Part shown: positions 31,654 to 40,764 of the stretch, in pieces
How positions within the stretch are numbered: position 1 is the stretch's first letter
Layout: every line of letters begins with the position of its first letter
Source of the DNA: CAXBES01 sp963974915
Lineage (GTDB): Bacteria > Bacteroidota > Bacteroidia > Flavobacteriales > Flavobacteriaceae
DNA length: 64,000 nucleotides
Direction: 5' to 3'
NCBI GenBank assembly: GCA_963974915.1
Contig: CAXBES010000005.1
Coordinates: 62,001-126,000 of the forward strand
Position numbers and translations under genes: made by a program
Notes under the pieces: model-generated
Seen by the model: the letters and a program-made list of their open reading frames with translations, nothing else
Database searches by the model: none
Told to the model about the DNA's origin: nothing

Positions 31654-32961
31654 TTGAATTTATTTGAGCGCACCTTGAGTTTCAATGGTTTTCCTATTAA
31701 GGAGGCTAAGGCGCACCTACAAAAGATCCAACAAATTCCGGAATCGGAATACCGATCTTATATAGAAAACAGCAGGACGGCAATTGTTAACCATCATTTA
31801 CGTGAAAACAGCTTCTATAGAGAATTTGTAGGAAAAGAGGCGATGACCTCCTGGGAGAATATCCCGGTGATGCAAAAAAAGGATCTTCAAAAACCATTAA
31901 AAGAACGGCTCTCTAATGGTTTCACAACAAACAGCGTTTACGTTAATAAAACGTCAGGGTCTAGTGGCCATCCTTTTATATTTGCAAAAGATAAAATGTG
32001 TCATGCCCTTACATGGGCAGAGATCATAGATCGCTTTGGCTGGTACAATATCGATTTTAACAAATCGCTTCAGGCGCGATTTTATGGAATTCCATTAGAT
32101 AAGCTGGGATATCATAAAGAGCGCCTAAAAGACAGGTTAAGTAGCAGGTTCAGATTTCCTATTTTTGATCTTTCCGAAGAAAAAATAGAACAATTCTTAA
32201 GAGTTTTCCGAAGAAAAAAATTCGATTATATTAATGGCTATACGAGTTCTATTGTTCTATTTGCAAAGTATTTAAAGTCGAAGAATATTGTGCTCACTCA
32301 AGTTTGCCCTACTTTAAAGCAATGTATAGTGACAAGCGAAATGTTGTACAATAGTGATAAATCGCTAATGGAAAATACATTTGGCGTACCTGTGGTCAAT
32401 GAGTATGGTGCGAGTGAACTGGATCTTATAGCATTTACGAATCCCCAAGATCAGTTTATAGTAAACAGCGAAACTTTATTTGTTGAAATATTAAACGATA
32501 ATAATGCAGCAGTGGCAAAGGGTGAAAGCGGACGTATTGTAATTACTTCACTCTATAACAAAGCGCATCCGTTAATTCGTTATGATATTGGAGATACCGG
32601 TACTTTAGACCCAATAAGTACTTTAAAAAAACCTGTCTTACAAGAACTTGTTGGACGAACCAATGATATAGCTCAATTGCCCAGTGGGAAAACCGTACCC
32701 GGACTAACCTTTTACTACGTAACAAAAAGTGTGATTGAGGACGATGGTAATGTAAAGGAGTTTGTCGTGGAACAAACTACTGCCAATGCCTTTACTATTC
32801 GCTATGTTTCTGAACGTAAACTATCTTCGGAAGAAGAATTGAAGATCAAAAATGCACTTTACAAGTATCTCGAGGACGATCTTATTTTATACTTTGAAAG
32901 AGTATCTGTACTCGACCGAAGCAACCGAGGGAAGCTTAAACAATTTGTTTCCCGACTATAG
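31654..32961 (+). CDS. CapK/PaaK-like adenylate-forming enzyme
   Basis: A 435-residue member of the ANL superfamily, close to phenylacetate-CoA ligase and capsule-cluster CapK proteins. The phosphate-binding loop TSGSSG is at 100-105, and NEYGASELD and IRYDIGDTG, the adenylate-binding and hinge blocks, follow. The start is a TTG at 31654 (MNLFERTL); no ATG precedes the conserved region. It is the only plus-strand gene beside the polysaccharide island, converging on the GT2 gene with a 6-base overlap. It could activate an acyl or aromatic group for glycan decoration, but the substrate is unknown. Confidence 0.82.
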   Translation: MNLFERTLSFNGFPIKEAKAHLQKIQQIPESEYRSYIENSRTAIVNHHLRENSFYREFVGKEAMTSWENIPVMQKKDLQKPLKERLSNGFTTNSVYVNKTSGSSGHPFIFAKDKMCHALTWAEIIDRFGWYNIDFNKSLQARFYGIPLDKLGYHKERLKDRLSSRFRFPIFDLSEEKIEQFLRVFRRKKFDYINGYTSSIVLFAKYLKSKNIVLTQVCPTLKQCIVTSEMLYNSDKSLMENTFGVPVVNEYGASELDLIAFTNPQDQFIVNSETLFVEILNDNNAAVAKGESGRIVITSLYNKAHPLIRYDIGDTGTLDPISTLKKPVLQELVGRTNDIAQLPSGKTVPGLTFYYVTKSVIEDDGNVKEFVVEQTTANAFTIRYVSERKLSSEEELKIKNALYKYLEDDLILYFERVSVLDRSNRGKLKQFVSRL

Positions 32962-33762
32962 TTTTTCAATTTGTTTGGTTCGAATAAAGAAATACTCATA
33001 AAAAAACCGAAGTAAATAGTACACCGAAACTACATTTGAATATCCTAAATAGTCCTTGTAAAAACTATAATTATACTTTATTAATCTGGTTTTATTAGCG
33101 CTCATAGAATTGTTGTGTACGCGGTAATAAGCCAGATCTTCCTGTAGTCCTTTTGCAGGTTTTCCACTTTTCTTGATGGCTTCCAGCCAAACAGCCCAGT
33201 CTTGTCTTTTACGGATATTAGGTGCGAGAATTTTACCTAATTGTTTGACGTTATACATTCCTGTAAGGTTCCCAATATAGTTATTGCTATGTTGTTTTTT
33301 AAATGAGACTAGCGACAATGCTTTTACCCGTTTTTTAAGCGAATCCCCTTTATCGTCTATCAGCAAGTAGTTTGTTAGAGAAACATCACAACCGTGCGTT
33401 TTCATAAAATCTAACTGTTTAGAGAGTTTTTTTGGATGCCATAGATCGTCTGCGTCTAAAAATGCGATAAAATCTCCTTTTGCTAATTGCGTAGCATAGT
33501 TTCTACAATATGCCGCACCTTTATTCGACTTAAGTTTTACTAATTGAATTCGCTCATCCTCTCGTGCAAATTTTTCGGATAACGCAACCGAATTATCTGA
33601 AGAATTATCGTCAACAATTATTAACTCCCAATTAGGGTAGGTTTGATTCTGAATACTTAAGATTGTTTCAGAAATAAATAGTTGGGCATTATACAGCGGA
33701 GTGATAATGGAAACAAGCGGAGTGCTGTTGTTAATATGCTTTTTCTTCTCCTCGTAATGCAT
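32956..33762 (-). CDS. Glycosyltransferase family 2
   Basis: A 268-residue GT-A enzyme: VSIITPLYNAQLFI, Asp51-Asp52 for nucleotide binding, and the DADD metal motif at 103-106. It probably transfers a sugar to the undecaprenyl-linked repeat unit at the cytoplasmic face. Its ATG lies inside the upstream sugar-phosphate transferase gene, with a 32-base overlap in another frame. It is the last gene of the island on this strand. Confidence 0.9.
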   Translation of the reverse strand: MHYEEKKKHINNSTPLVSIITPLYNAQLFISETILSIQNQTYPNWELIIVDDNSSDNSVALSEKFAREDERIQLVKLKSNKGAAYCRNYATQLAKGDFIAFLDADDLWHPKKLSKQLDFMKTHGCDVSLTNYLLIDDKGDSLKKRVKALSLVSFKKQHSNNYIGNLTGMYNVKQLGKILAPNIRKRQDWAVWLEAIKKSGKPAKGLQEDLAYYRVHNNSMSANKTRLIKYNYSFYKDYLGYSNVVSVYYLLRFFYEYFFIRTKQIEKL

Positions 33763-35083
33763 TATAAACTGTCTGGAATACGATCTTAAAATCTAAAAAT
33801 AATGACCAGTTTTCTAGATAGAAGATATCGTACTTAACTCGATTAATGATATCGCTTTCGGTTTCAACTTCTCCTCTAAATCCACTTACCTGAGCAAGTC
33901 CGGTAATACCGGGTTTTATAAAATGTCTCACCATGAATTTATCTATTCGTTCGGCGTACATATGGGTATGACTAACCATGTGCGGACGCGGACCTACCAC
34001 AGACATATCGCCCTTTAAAACATTAATGAATTGAGGTAACTCGTCAATACTGGTTTTTCTAATGATCCTTCCTACTCGAGTAACTCTTTCGTCGCCTTTA
34101 GTCGCCTGATAAAGATGTGCGTCCGGGTTAGGGGTCATAGATCGAAATTTATAGCAGAAGAATTCTTTGTAATCCAGGCCGTTACGTTTCTGTTTAAAAA
34201 ATACCGGTCCTTTGGTTTCAAGCTTTATAAGTAATCCAAGAATAGGTGTTAGCCAGGAAAGCACCCCCACTATGATGGTAATAGAGAGCACAATGTCGAA
34301 ACTTCTTTTAATGAATTTATTAAACGGTTCGTCCATTGGTATTTTCCGAAGTGCTACTATTGGTAATACTCCATAGTATGCGAAATCGAGCTTCTTGGTA
34401 TAAATTTCCTTATTGTCCGGTAGAAACTTTAGGATCTTGAGGTTGTTATCTGCAAAATCGATAAGTTTAATTAGATTTTCATTATCCAGCTCGGCAACAG
34501 AAGAATAAATTTCATCGATATTATTCTTAAGAACATAATCGAAGCAGTTTTCAATTTTATCCGGGTTTTCCCCACTAACGTCGAAGGTACGCTGTAATTG
34601 ATACCCGTATTCGGGACGGTCTATAAAGAATTTTCGCAATTGATCGGTCTTCTGGTTGAGGCCTATGATGACCACATTTCGCACATTTCCCCGAAAAAGT
34701 TTGCGGTATTTTTTTAATAAAAAGAAAATAGTAAACTTGATAAAGCTTATCGCGAGCATTACCAACAACACGTATTTTAGAATGACTAGAGGCTCTATGT
34801 TGGCATCTCTATAAAATCCGAAAAATGCAAAGACCATTAAAAAGAAAATAACGCTTTGCTTTCCTAATGCAGATAATATATTCGTTACGTGAGTAAAGCG
34901 ATATACTTCGTAGAAATTTAATCTTAGAGAAAGAATTATCCAACCTAAACTAACAAAGAAAAAATAGTTTAAACGATGAATGCTATCGCCAAAGAAGTAG
35001 TACGCTAACGAATGAATTATTAATAAATCGATAGCATATGAAACAGGTCTTAAGAACCCAGAATATCTTCCTCTTTTAAACAT
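33731..35083 (-). CDS. Undecaprenyl-phosphate sugar phosphotransferase (WcaJ-like)
   Basis: Starts the repeat unit by transferring a sugar phosphate to undecaprenyl phosphate. The 450-residue protein has four to five N-terminal helices, a central CoA-binding-like Rossmann region (NVVIIGLNQKTDQL), another helix, and the catalytic bacterial sugar transferase domain (KRSFDIVLS, FKQKRNG, YKFRSM, TSIDELPQ, DMSVVGPRPH). This full-length layout matches WcaJ/WbaP-type enzymes. Whether it uses glucose, galactose or another sugar cannot be read. Confidence 0.93.
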   Translation of the reverse strand: MFKRGRYSGFLRPVSYAIDLLIIHSLAYYFFGDSIHRLNYFFFVSLGWIILSLRLNFYEVYRFTHVTNILSALGKQSVIFFLMVFAFFGFYRDANIEPLVILKYVLLVMLAISFIKFTIFFLLKKYRKLFRGNVRNVVIIGLNQKTDQLRKFFIDRPEYGYQLQRTFDVSGENPDKIENCFDYVLKNNIDEIYSSVAELDNENLIKLIDFADNNLKILKFLPDNKEIYTKKLDFAYYGVLPIVALRKIPMDEPFNKFIKRSFDIVLSITIIVGVLSWLTPILGLLIKLETKGPVFFKQKRNGLDYKEFFCYKFRSMTPNPDAHLYQATKGDERVTRVGRIIRKTSIDELPQFINVLKGDMSVVGPRPHMVSHTHMYAERIDKFMVRHFIKPGITGLAQVSGFRGEVETESDIINRVKYDIFYLENWSLFLDFKIVFQTVYNALRGEEKAY

Positions 35084-35089
35084 TCCTTT

Positions 35090-36079
35090 CTATCGCCTAT
35101 TGTGTTTGGTAAAATCCTTATGTTCGCTTTTAAACAATTCTTCCTTTGATAAATTCTTAAAATAATTATATGTTTTCTGCATTCCCTCTTCACGGGAAAC
35201 CTTTGGCTCCCATCCTAAAATTTCACGGGCTCTGGTAATATCGGGCTCTCGTTGTAATGGATCGTCCTGCGGCAACGGTTTAAAAACTACTTTCTGGTCT
35301 GTTTGCGTTAATTTTATGATCTCATTTGCAAAATCTAAAATTGTAATTTCTTCTGGATTACCAATATTGACAGGCTGTGTGTAATCACTTAAAAGCAATC
35401 TGTACAGGCCTTCTACTTGATCATCGACATAACAGAATGACCTTGTTTGCAATCCATCTCCAAAAACTGTAAGATCCTCGCCTCTTAGGGATTGACCTAT
35501 AAAGGCCGGAATCACACGTCCGTCATTGAGTCGCATTCTGGGTCCGTAGGTATTAAAAATTCTTGCAATTCTTGTTTCTAAACCATGGAAACGATGGTAA
35601 GCCATGGTGATAGATTCTTGAAAGCGCTTAGCTTCATCATACACGCCTCTTGGACCAATTGTGTTTACATTTCCGTAGTACTCTTCCGTTTGAGGATGAA
35701 TTAACGGATCACCGTAAACTTCCGAAGTAGAAGCAATAAGAATTCGGGCATTCTTTTCTTTTGCCAGACCTAATAAATTGTGTGTTCCTAACGAACCAAC
35801 TTTTAAAGTTTGAATGGGGATCTTTAAATAATCTATAGGACTAGCGGGTGATGCAAAATGAAGAATATAATCAACATCCCCGGCCACATGAACAAATTTT
35901 GTTACATCGTGATGATAAAACTCAAATTGCTCAAGTTCAAATAAGTGTTCAATATTCTTTATATCTCCTGTAATTAGGTTATCCATCCCTAATACTTTAT
36001 AACCTTCTTTTATAAAGCGATCGCAAAGATGTGAACCTAAAAACCCTGCAGCTCCGGTAATTAAAACAGTCTGTCTCAT
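35090..36079 (-). CDS. UDP-glucuronate decarboxylase (UDP-xylose synthase)
   Basis: A 329-residue extended short-chain dehydrogenase: NAD loop GAAGFLG (9-15), SerTSEVYGDP block and the catalytic Tyr147-x3-Lys151 (YDEAK). Its sequence and short length match UDP-xylose synthase, which converts UDP-glucuronate to UDP-xylose. The gene directly follows ugd with a 4-base overlap; ugd makes UDP-glucuronate, so the two form a two-step route. A related epimerase activity on UDP-glucuronate is possible. Confidence 0.88.
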   Translation of the reverse strand: MRQTVLITGAAGFLGSHLCDRFIKEGYKVLGMDNLITGDIKNIEHLFELEQFEFYHHDVTKFVHVAGDVDYILHFASPASPIDYLKIPIQTLKVGSLGTHNLLGLAKEKNARILIASTSEVYGDPLIHPQTEEYYGNVNTIGPRGVYDEAKRFQESITMAYHRFHGLETRIARIFNTYGPRMRLNDGRVIPAFIGQSLRGEDLTVFGDGLQTRSFCYVDDQVEGLYRLLLSDYTQPVNIGNPEEITILDFANEIIKLTQTDQKVVFKPLPQDDPLQREPDITRAREILGWEPKVSREEGMQKTYNYFKNLSKEELFKSEHKDFTKHNRR

Positions 36080-37389
36080 ATTTCTACTACTTTTCTTCCT
36101 ATTGAAACATATTTAATTCCTTCGCTATTCATTTCATTGACATCGTAAAGGTTTCGTCCATCGAAAATAACAGGTGATTTCATTAAGTCCTTGAGCTTTT
36201 GGTAGTTTAAAGTTCTAAAAATACTCCACTCGGTGCAGATTAAAAGCGCATCGACATTTTCTAAAGTACTATACATAGAGGAGGCGTAAGTGAGTTTATC
36301 GCCAAACCGTTTTTTAATATTTGGCATCGCTTCAGGGTCGAAAACGGTTAAGTTAGCGCCCAATTCTAATAATCCTTCCATCATATAAATAGAGGGTGCT
36401 TCTCTAATATCGTCTGTTTCGGGCTTAAACGCTAAGCCCCAAACTGCAATGTTTTTTCTTGTAAGGTCATTGTTAAAATGCTTTTCAATTTTTGGAAGCA
36501 GAATCACTTTTTGATGATTATTGACTTCAATAACCGAATCGAGAATTTTAAAGTCATAATCTGCATCCTTTCCCGATTTATGAAGCGCCTTCACATCTTT
36601 TGGAAAGCAAGAGCCTCCATATCCAATACCCGGAAACAAGAATCGCTTTCCAATTCGCGAATCGGACCCCATCCCCACACGCACTTTATCCACATCGGCA
36701 CCAACAAGTTCGCAGTAGTTAGCGATCTCATTCATAAAAGTAATTTTGGTCGCTAAAAAAGAATTTGCGGCGTATTTGGTAAGCTCGGCCGATTTTTCAT
36801 CCATTATAATAATTGGATTTCCGGAGCGAACAAACGGACTGTATAATTTTTTCATCAATGCCGTAGCTTTCTCACTGCTGGAACCTACCACAATACGTTC
36901 CGGCTTTAAGAAATCATCTACAGCAAAACCTTCACGCAAAAATTCGGGATTAGAAACTACATCAAATTCACAATTTGCATATTTTGCTATCGTCGTCTGA
37001 ACCTTTTCGGCAGTTCCAACCGGTACCGTACTTTTATCTACGATCACCTTATAATCTTTTATCTTTTTTCCAATTTCTTCGGAAACATTTAAGACATATG
37101 ACAGGTCTGCAGATCCATCTTCATCTTCGGGCGTTGGAAGGGCAAGAAATACAATATCTCCATGGGTTAAGCCTTCGTCTAGAGAGGTAGTAAAATTTAA
37201 TCTATTCGCCTTAATATTTCTTTCAAATAAAATATCTAAATGCGGTTCGTAAATAGGTACTACACCTTCCCGCATCATTTCAACTTTTTTGGCATCAATA
37301 TCAACACAGAGAACATCATTACCGGTTTCGGCAAGACAAGTTCCTGTAACCAATCCTACATAACCCGTTCCAACAACTGTTATTTTCAT
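36076..37389 (-). CDS. ugd: UDP-glucose 6-dehydrogenase
   Basis: Oxidises UDP-glucose twice with NAD to UDP-glucuronate. The 437-residue protein has the N-terminal GTGYVGLVTG loop, the VDKSTVPVGT block, the catalytic Cys261 in GYGGSCFPKD and the C-terminal UDP-binding domain. It supplies the downstream UXS. It appears to start a new transcription unit: a TAnnTTTG box lies 61 bases upstream. Confidence 0.94.
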   Translation of the reverse strand: MKITVVGTGYVGLVTGTCLAETGNDVLCVDIDAKKVEMMREGVVPIYEPHLDILFERNIKANRLNFTTSLDEGLTHGDIVFLALPTPEDEDGSADLSYVLNVSEEIGKKIKDYKVIVDKSTVPVGTAEKVQTTIAKYANCEFDVVSNPEFLREGFAVDDFLKPERIVVGSSSEKATALMKKLYSPFVRSGNPIIIMDEKSAELTKYAANSFLATKITFMNEIANYCELVGADVDKVRVGMGSDSRIGKRFLFPGIGYGGSCFPKDVKALHKSGKDADYDFKILDSVIEVNNHQKVILLPKIEKHFNNDLTRKNIAVWGLAFKPETDDIREAPSIYMMEGLLELGANLTVFDPEAMPNIKKRFGDKLTYASSMYSTLENVDALLICTEWSIFRTLNYQKLKDLMKSPVIFDGRNLYDVNEMNSEGIKYVSIGRKVVEI

Positions 37390-37450
37390 TTAATCAGTAT
37401 TTATTTAAGAATTGCCCTTTGAATTGGCTATATTCTCCTAATTTTAAGGG

Positions 37451-37458
37451 CAAAAATA
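37451..37458 (-). promoter_or_regulatory. Candidate -7 box for the ugd operon
   Basis: Minus-strand TATTTTTG (TAnnTTTG), 61 bases upstream of the ugd ATG, in the 84-base gap behind the first Wzy/WaaL-like gene. Confidence 0.4.
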
Positions 37459-37473
37459 CGATTTACATTTATT

Positions 37474-38697
37474 TTATTCTTCTTTTTCGGATTTGATTTC
37501 CATCTGGTATTCCTTAGACAAAAGGATAATTAAAATAAACCCTATATAATAAGCTCCCATCTGTCTGTGAAATACATTTTCTACCATACAATAGAACACT
37601 AATGAGAGAAGCATAGCGGTAGGGAAAAATCCTTTACGCACAGATATAAAAACTACTGCCAGAAATAAAACAAAGATTGCAATTGCAATAAATCCGGAGC
37701 TTAGATAAAAATCTACAAATTGGTTGTGGGTATTATATCTTTCAGAAACAAATTTCTCCTTTTTAACTTCATTACTAATAACTGAACTGTAGCAATCTAC
37801 CAGTTTGTCTTTCGTTTTTGAATACCCTAATCCAAACCAAACAAACCCTTCAGATCGAGAGATTTCATTCGCGCATTTCCAAACTTCCGAACGTATCTCC
37901 CAGGTTACAGTGTTACTAATAAACCCTGAAAATGAATTGTCTTGACGGTTTTCTTCAGAAATACTATTTGGTTCTACTTCAAAAGTACTTATCAGGTGGA
38001 CTACAAAAATTACAACTGCAAAAACCAGTACCGCTCCCCATTTCTTTGTTTTCCCATAGAGTAGCCGAAGCAGCAACAAGGCTATTAGTAGCATCACTGC
38101 CATTTTTGAAGCAATGATTAGAATAAACACAACATTCACCACAATATTCGCCATATTATATGGATTATTGGGATGATATTTGCCGCTTAATGCCTTAACA
38201 GAAATTAATATACTTAAGACTGAAAGAAAACCTAGATAGAGCCGGTCTATCAACAAGGCTTCTATCACCAAAGGTGAGTTCCCGACCACGAAATCACCGG
38301 AGGAATTTGACAGGATAATGATATTTATTACTGAAAAAATAATTGCCGCCAAAGATGAAAATACAATGGCCTTTTTTATCTTCTTAAAATCTGAAACAGG
38401 AATATACAAAATCACCAGACCAATGGCGATAAGTATCTTTTTAATAATTTTAAAATCGGAGTCGAGTCGGTCAAGAAAAAAAGCACTTCCCACTAAGTAA
38501 ACAATGAACAGAGCCAACAGCAACGTTGGTGTTTTCTTTAACTTGCTAAAGTCTTCTTTTCTTACAATAAACGGAAATGTAATGACTAGAATTCCAAATA
38601 AGATATTGGGAAGAACTCTAATATAATCATCGAACGGAATGATGAAATACAACAATAAAAAAACATAGGGATATATGGCAGAGAGAAGAATTCTCAT
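37474..38697 (-). CDS. O-antigen polymerase/ligase-like membrane protein (Wzy_C type)
   Basis: A 407-residue protein with 10-12 transmembrane helices and a large polar loop before the last helices. The HN motif is in RYNTHNQFVD near the end of that loop, typical of WaaL/Wzy_C proteins that join or ligate glycan repeat units at the periplasmic face. It cannot be assigned as polymerase or ligase from sequence alone. It is one of three HN-bearing proteins in the island. Confidence 0.8.
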   Translation of the reverse strand: MRILLSAIYPYVFLLLYFIIPFDDYIRVLPNILFGILVITFPFIVRKEDFSKLKKTPTLLLALFIVYLVGSAFFLDRLDSDFKIIKKILIAIGLVILYIPVSDFKKIKKAIVFSSLAAIIFSVINIIILSNSSGDFVVGNSPLVIEALLIDRLYLGFLSVLSILISVKALSGKYHPNNPYNMANIVVNVVFILIIASKMAVMLLIALLLLRLLYGKTKKWGAVLVFAVVIFVVHLISTFEVEPNSISEENRQDNSFSGFISNTVTWEIRSEVWKCANEISRSEGFVWFGLGYSKTKDKLVDCYSSVISNEVKKEKFVSERYNTHNQFVDFYLSSGFIAIAIFVLFLAVVFISVRKGFFPTAMLLSLVFYCMVENVFHRQMGAYYIGFILIILLSKEYQMEIKSEKEE

Positions 38698-38796
38698 AGA
38701 GTAATACAGGCTAAATAGATTAGAACTGAAAGGTAAAGAACAAAATGCGAAAAACCTTTACTGTTCGTTATATTTTTAAATGCAGATGAAGTTCAT

Positions 38797-39552
38797 CTAC
38801 TTTGGTTGCTTTCTAAATTTCTCCTGAATAACCAAGGAAATAAACTTTGAATTTCCCACTAAATAACGTTTCCACATACGTTTAGGTTCCTGAAGAAATC
38901 TGTAAAACCACTCTAATCCCCAATTCTGCATCCATAATGGTGCCCGTTTTGTTATTCCGGCCTCCACGTCGAAGCTTCCACCCACTCCCATAATGAGGTT
39001 TACATCCTTTAATATCTCTTTGTATTTAAAAAGAAAATTTTCCTTGATCGGGGACGAAATAGCTACAAACAACATTTGAGCGCCACTGGCGGCGATATCT
39101 TTAGCTATCTGTTCTTCCTCCTCAGGATTAAAATAGCCGTTACGGTATCCTGCAACGATGTTGTTATTGTATTGATTGGTATACAGGTTGGCCACAGATG
39201 TAACGACCTCCTCTTTAGCTCCAAACAAATACACTTTATAGTTCTTTTCGGCTGCAAGCGCGACAAGGTTTTTCATTAGATCGATCCCGGCAACTCTTTC
39301 TTTTAAAGGTTTTTTCAGAATTTTGGAAGCCCAAACCACCGCCTGCCCATCGGCATTGATAATATCACTTCCGGTCACACTTTCTCTCAGGGCATTATCC
39401 CTCTGCATTTGGACGATCTTCCCTGCATTTACAACAACATGGTGAATCTGACTCTTATTCTCAATAGCTTCATCTACCAGTGCCAGAGTTTCATCCATAG
39501 TAAGATTATGAATAACGGTGTTGAGGATGTGTATGTTTTTAAGTGGTTGCAA
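38797..39552 (-). CDS. WecG/TagA/CpsF family glycosyltransferase (GT26)
   Basis: Transfers an N-acetylmannosamine-type sugar, or its uronic form, to a lipid-linked acceptor in the known members. The blocks VVNAGKIVQMQRD, NADGQAVVWASK, RVAGIDLM, LFGAKEEV and VGGSFDVEAG are typical. I placed the start at TTG 39552 (251 residues). A longer frame reaches a TTG at 39600, but a TTG-N17-TAACTTTG promoter-like element covers that segment, and family members begin close to the shorter start. WecB and WecC upstream in the island make ManNAc/ManNAcA donors that would suit this enzyme. Start position is uncertain. Confidence 0.85.
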   Translation of the reverse strand: MQPLKNIHILNTVIHNLTMDETLALVDEAIENKSQIHHVVVNAGKIVQMQRDNALRESVTGSDIINADGQAVVWASKILKKPLKERVAGIDLMKNLVALAAEKNYKVYLFGAKEEVVTSVANLYTNQYNNNIVAGYRNGYFNPEEEEQIAKDIAASGAQMLFVAISSPIKENFLFKYKEILKDVNLIMGVGGSFDVEAGITKRAPLWMQNWGLEWFYRFLQEPKRMWKRYLVGNSKFISLVIQEKFRKQPK

Positions 39553-39572
39553 CCTTTTTAAATTTAGAGGGG

Positions 39573-39580
39573 CAAAGTTA
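39573..39580 (-). promoter_or_regulatory. Candidate internal promoter before the wecG-like gene
   Basis: Minus-strand TAACTTTG (TAnnTTTG), with TTG at 39598-39600 and a 17-base spacer. It lies 20 bases before the TTG start chosen at 39552 and may allow separate expression of this gene. Confidence 0.4.
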
Positions 39581-39607
39581 ATTAATTTCGGTAGAGACAA
39601 GACATAT

Positions 39608-40747
39608 TTATGGCAATTGTGAAATTCTTTCTCTTAACATGAGAAGAAAAATAGTGATCGTAGAATAAACAAAGAAATTCCCGGCAAGGAAGACTATTAA
39701 AATTAATAGTCCGGCAAAAACCCAAAGCATACTATTCATTTTAAAGGTTATAAGATGTTTCACGTAGGCAAGCAAATAAATAACCCCTCCCAGAATACCC
39801 CAGAAAAAGAAAATATCGATGACCTCCATTTGGGAGCGTAAATCGAAGTTACTTACTCCGCCAAATAAATAGTTTATAAAAGACCAGTTTTCCTGAATAT
39901 AGGGAATCGTATTATCTAATAACAATCTATCTCTAAAAGAGAGAATGGCAGATAATAAACCATTTGTCTCTCTCACTTTATTGAAGAGTCCGAATTTAAA
40001 GAAAAACAAATAAGCAGCTACTGCTCCAATTATACCTAATAGTGCAATAAACAGTTTCTTATATTTCGTTTTAACGAGCGTTAAGGTGTAGAGTACAAGT
40101 ATTATTTGTCCTAAATAAATTACTTTGGTACCAATAAACAAGCAACTGGAAAAAATAAAAATGAATTTCCAATTTTTCCAGACCTTTTCTTTAAATGCAA
40201 TTACAAAATAAAATAAAGTGACTAAATAAGCATAGGATGCAACTCCCGGCGAAAGAAAAATCCCGCTATAACCAAAACGATTCCCTCGATACGATTCAAA
40301 TAAATTGAAATCGAATAAAAATCCAATCAAAAGAAGGCAACTATTAACAAGCATCCCCCATTCGAAAATCTGAAAAGTGATCTTTCTATAATTTGGGTTT
40401 AATCTTGCTTCAGAAAAAATTATAAAAAAAAGTATGGGTGCTATAAATTTTCCAAAGATCACCAAACTATTTTCCGAAAATGAGTCATTAATAGTTAATT
40501 GTCCAATTACAAATATAACCGGTAACACCAGTAGTAACCACAAATTCTTAATTTTATGAATCCGAGTTGCAATAAGACCAATAACCAAGCACAAAATTAT
40601 CCCTTTTACAAGCATTGGGATGCTCGTAGTTTCCTTGCTGAAATGAAAATACTTAGCTATGATCTCTAATAATAGGTACAAAACAAATATTACGACAAGA
40701 CCATATTTAGAGATTTGATCGTAAATTTGTTTAATAAGTAATTTCAT
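39608..40747 (-). CDS. Polytopic membrane protein, Wzy-like
   Basis: A 379-residue protein with about ten to eleven hydrophobic helices and one longer polar loop between helices in the second half (FRDRLLLDNTIPYIQENW). It resembles O-antigen polymerases in size and topology, but the HN motif of the Wzy_C family is not seen. I therefore call it a candidate Wzy on topology and context. It lies between the GT4 and WecG genes. Confidence 0.65.
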   Translation of the reverse strand: MKLLIKQIYDQISKYGLVVIFVLYLLLEIIAKYFHFSKETTSIPMLVKGIILCLVIGLIATRIHKIKNLWLLLVLPVIFVIGQLTINDSFSENSLVIFGKFIAPILFFIIFSEARLNPNYRKITFQIFEWGMLVNSCLLLIGFLFDFNLFESYRGNRFGYSGIFLSPGVASYAYLVTLFYFVIAFKEKVWKNWKFIFIFSSCLFIGTKVIYLGQIILVLYTLTLVKTKYKKLFIALLGIIGAVAAYLFFFKFGLFNKVRETNGLLSAILSFRDRLLLDNTIPYIQENWSFINYLFGGVSNFDLRSQMEVIDIFFFWGILGGVIYLLAYVKHLITFKMNSMLWVFAGLLILIVFLAGNFFVYSTITIFLLMLRERISQLP

Positions 40748-40764
40748 CGGTTTGAAATATTAGT

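Noticed and set aside
37412..37453. Imperfect hairpin (TTGCCCTT ... AAGGGCAA) upstream of ugd
   Set aside because: One arm overlaps the -7 box, so the stem would not be wholly transcribed; it lacks a T-tract as a terminator and is not clearly a riboswitch.
38784..38798. Inverted repeat AGATGAA-G-TTCATCT at the end of the wecG-like gene
   Set aside because: Single-base loop, short, and no known operator fits; probably chance.
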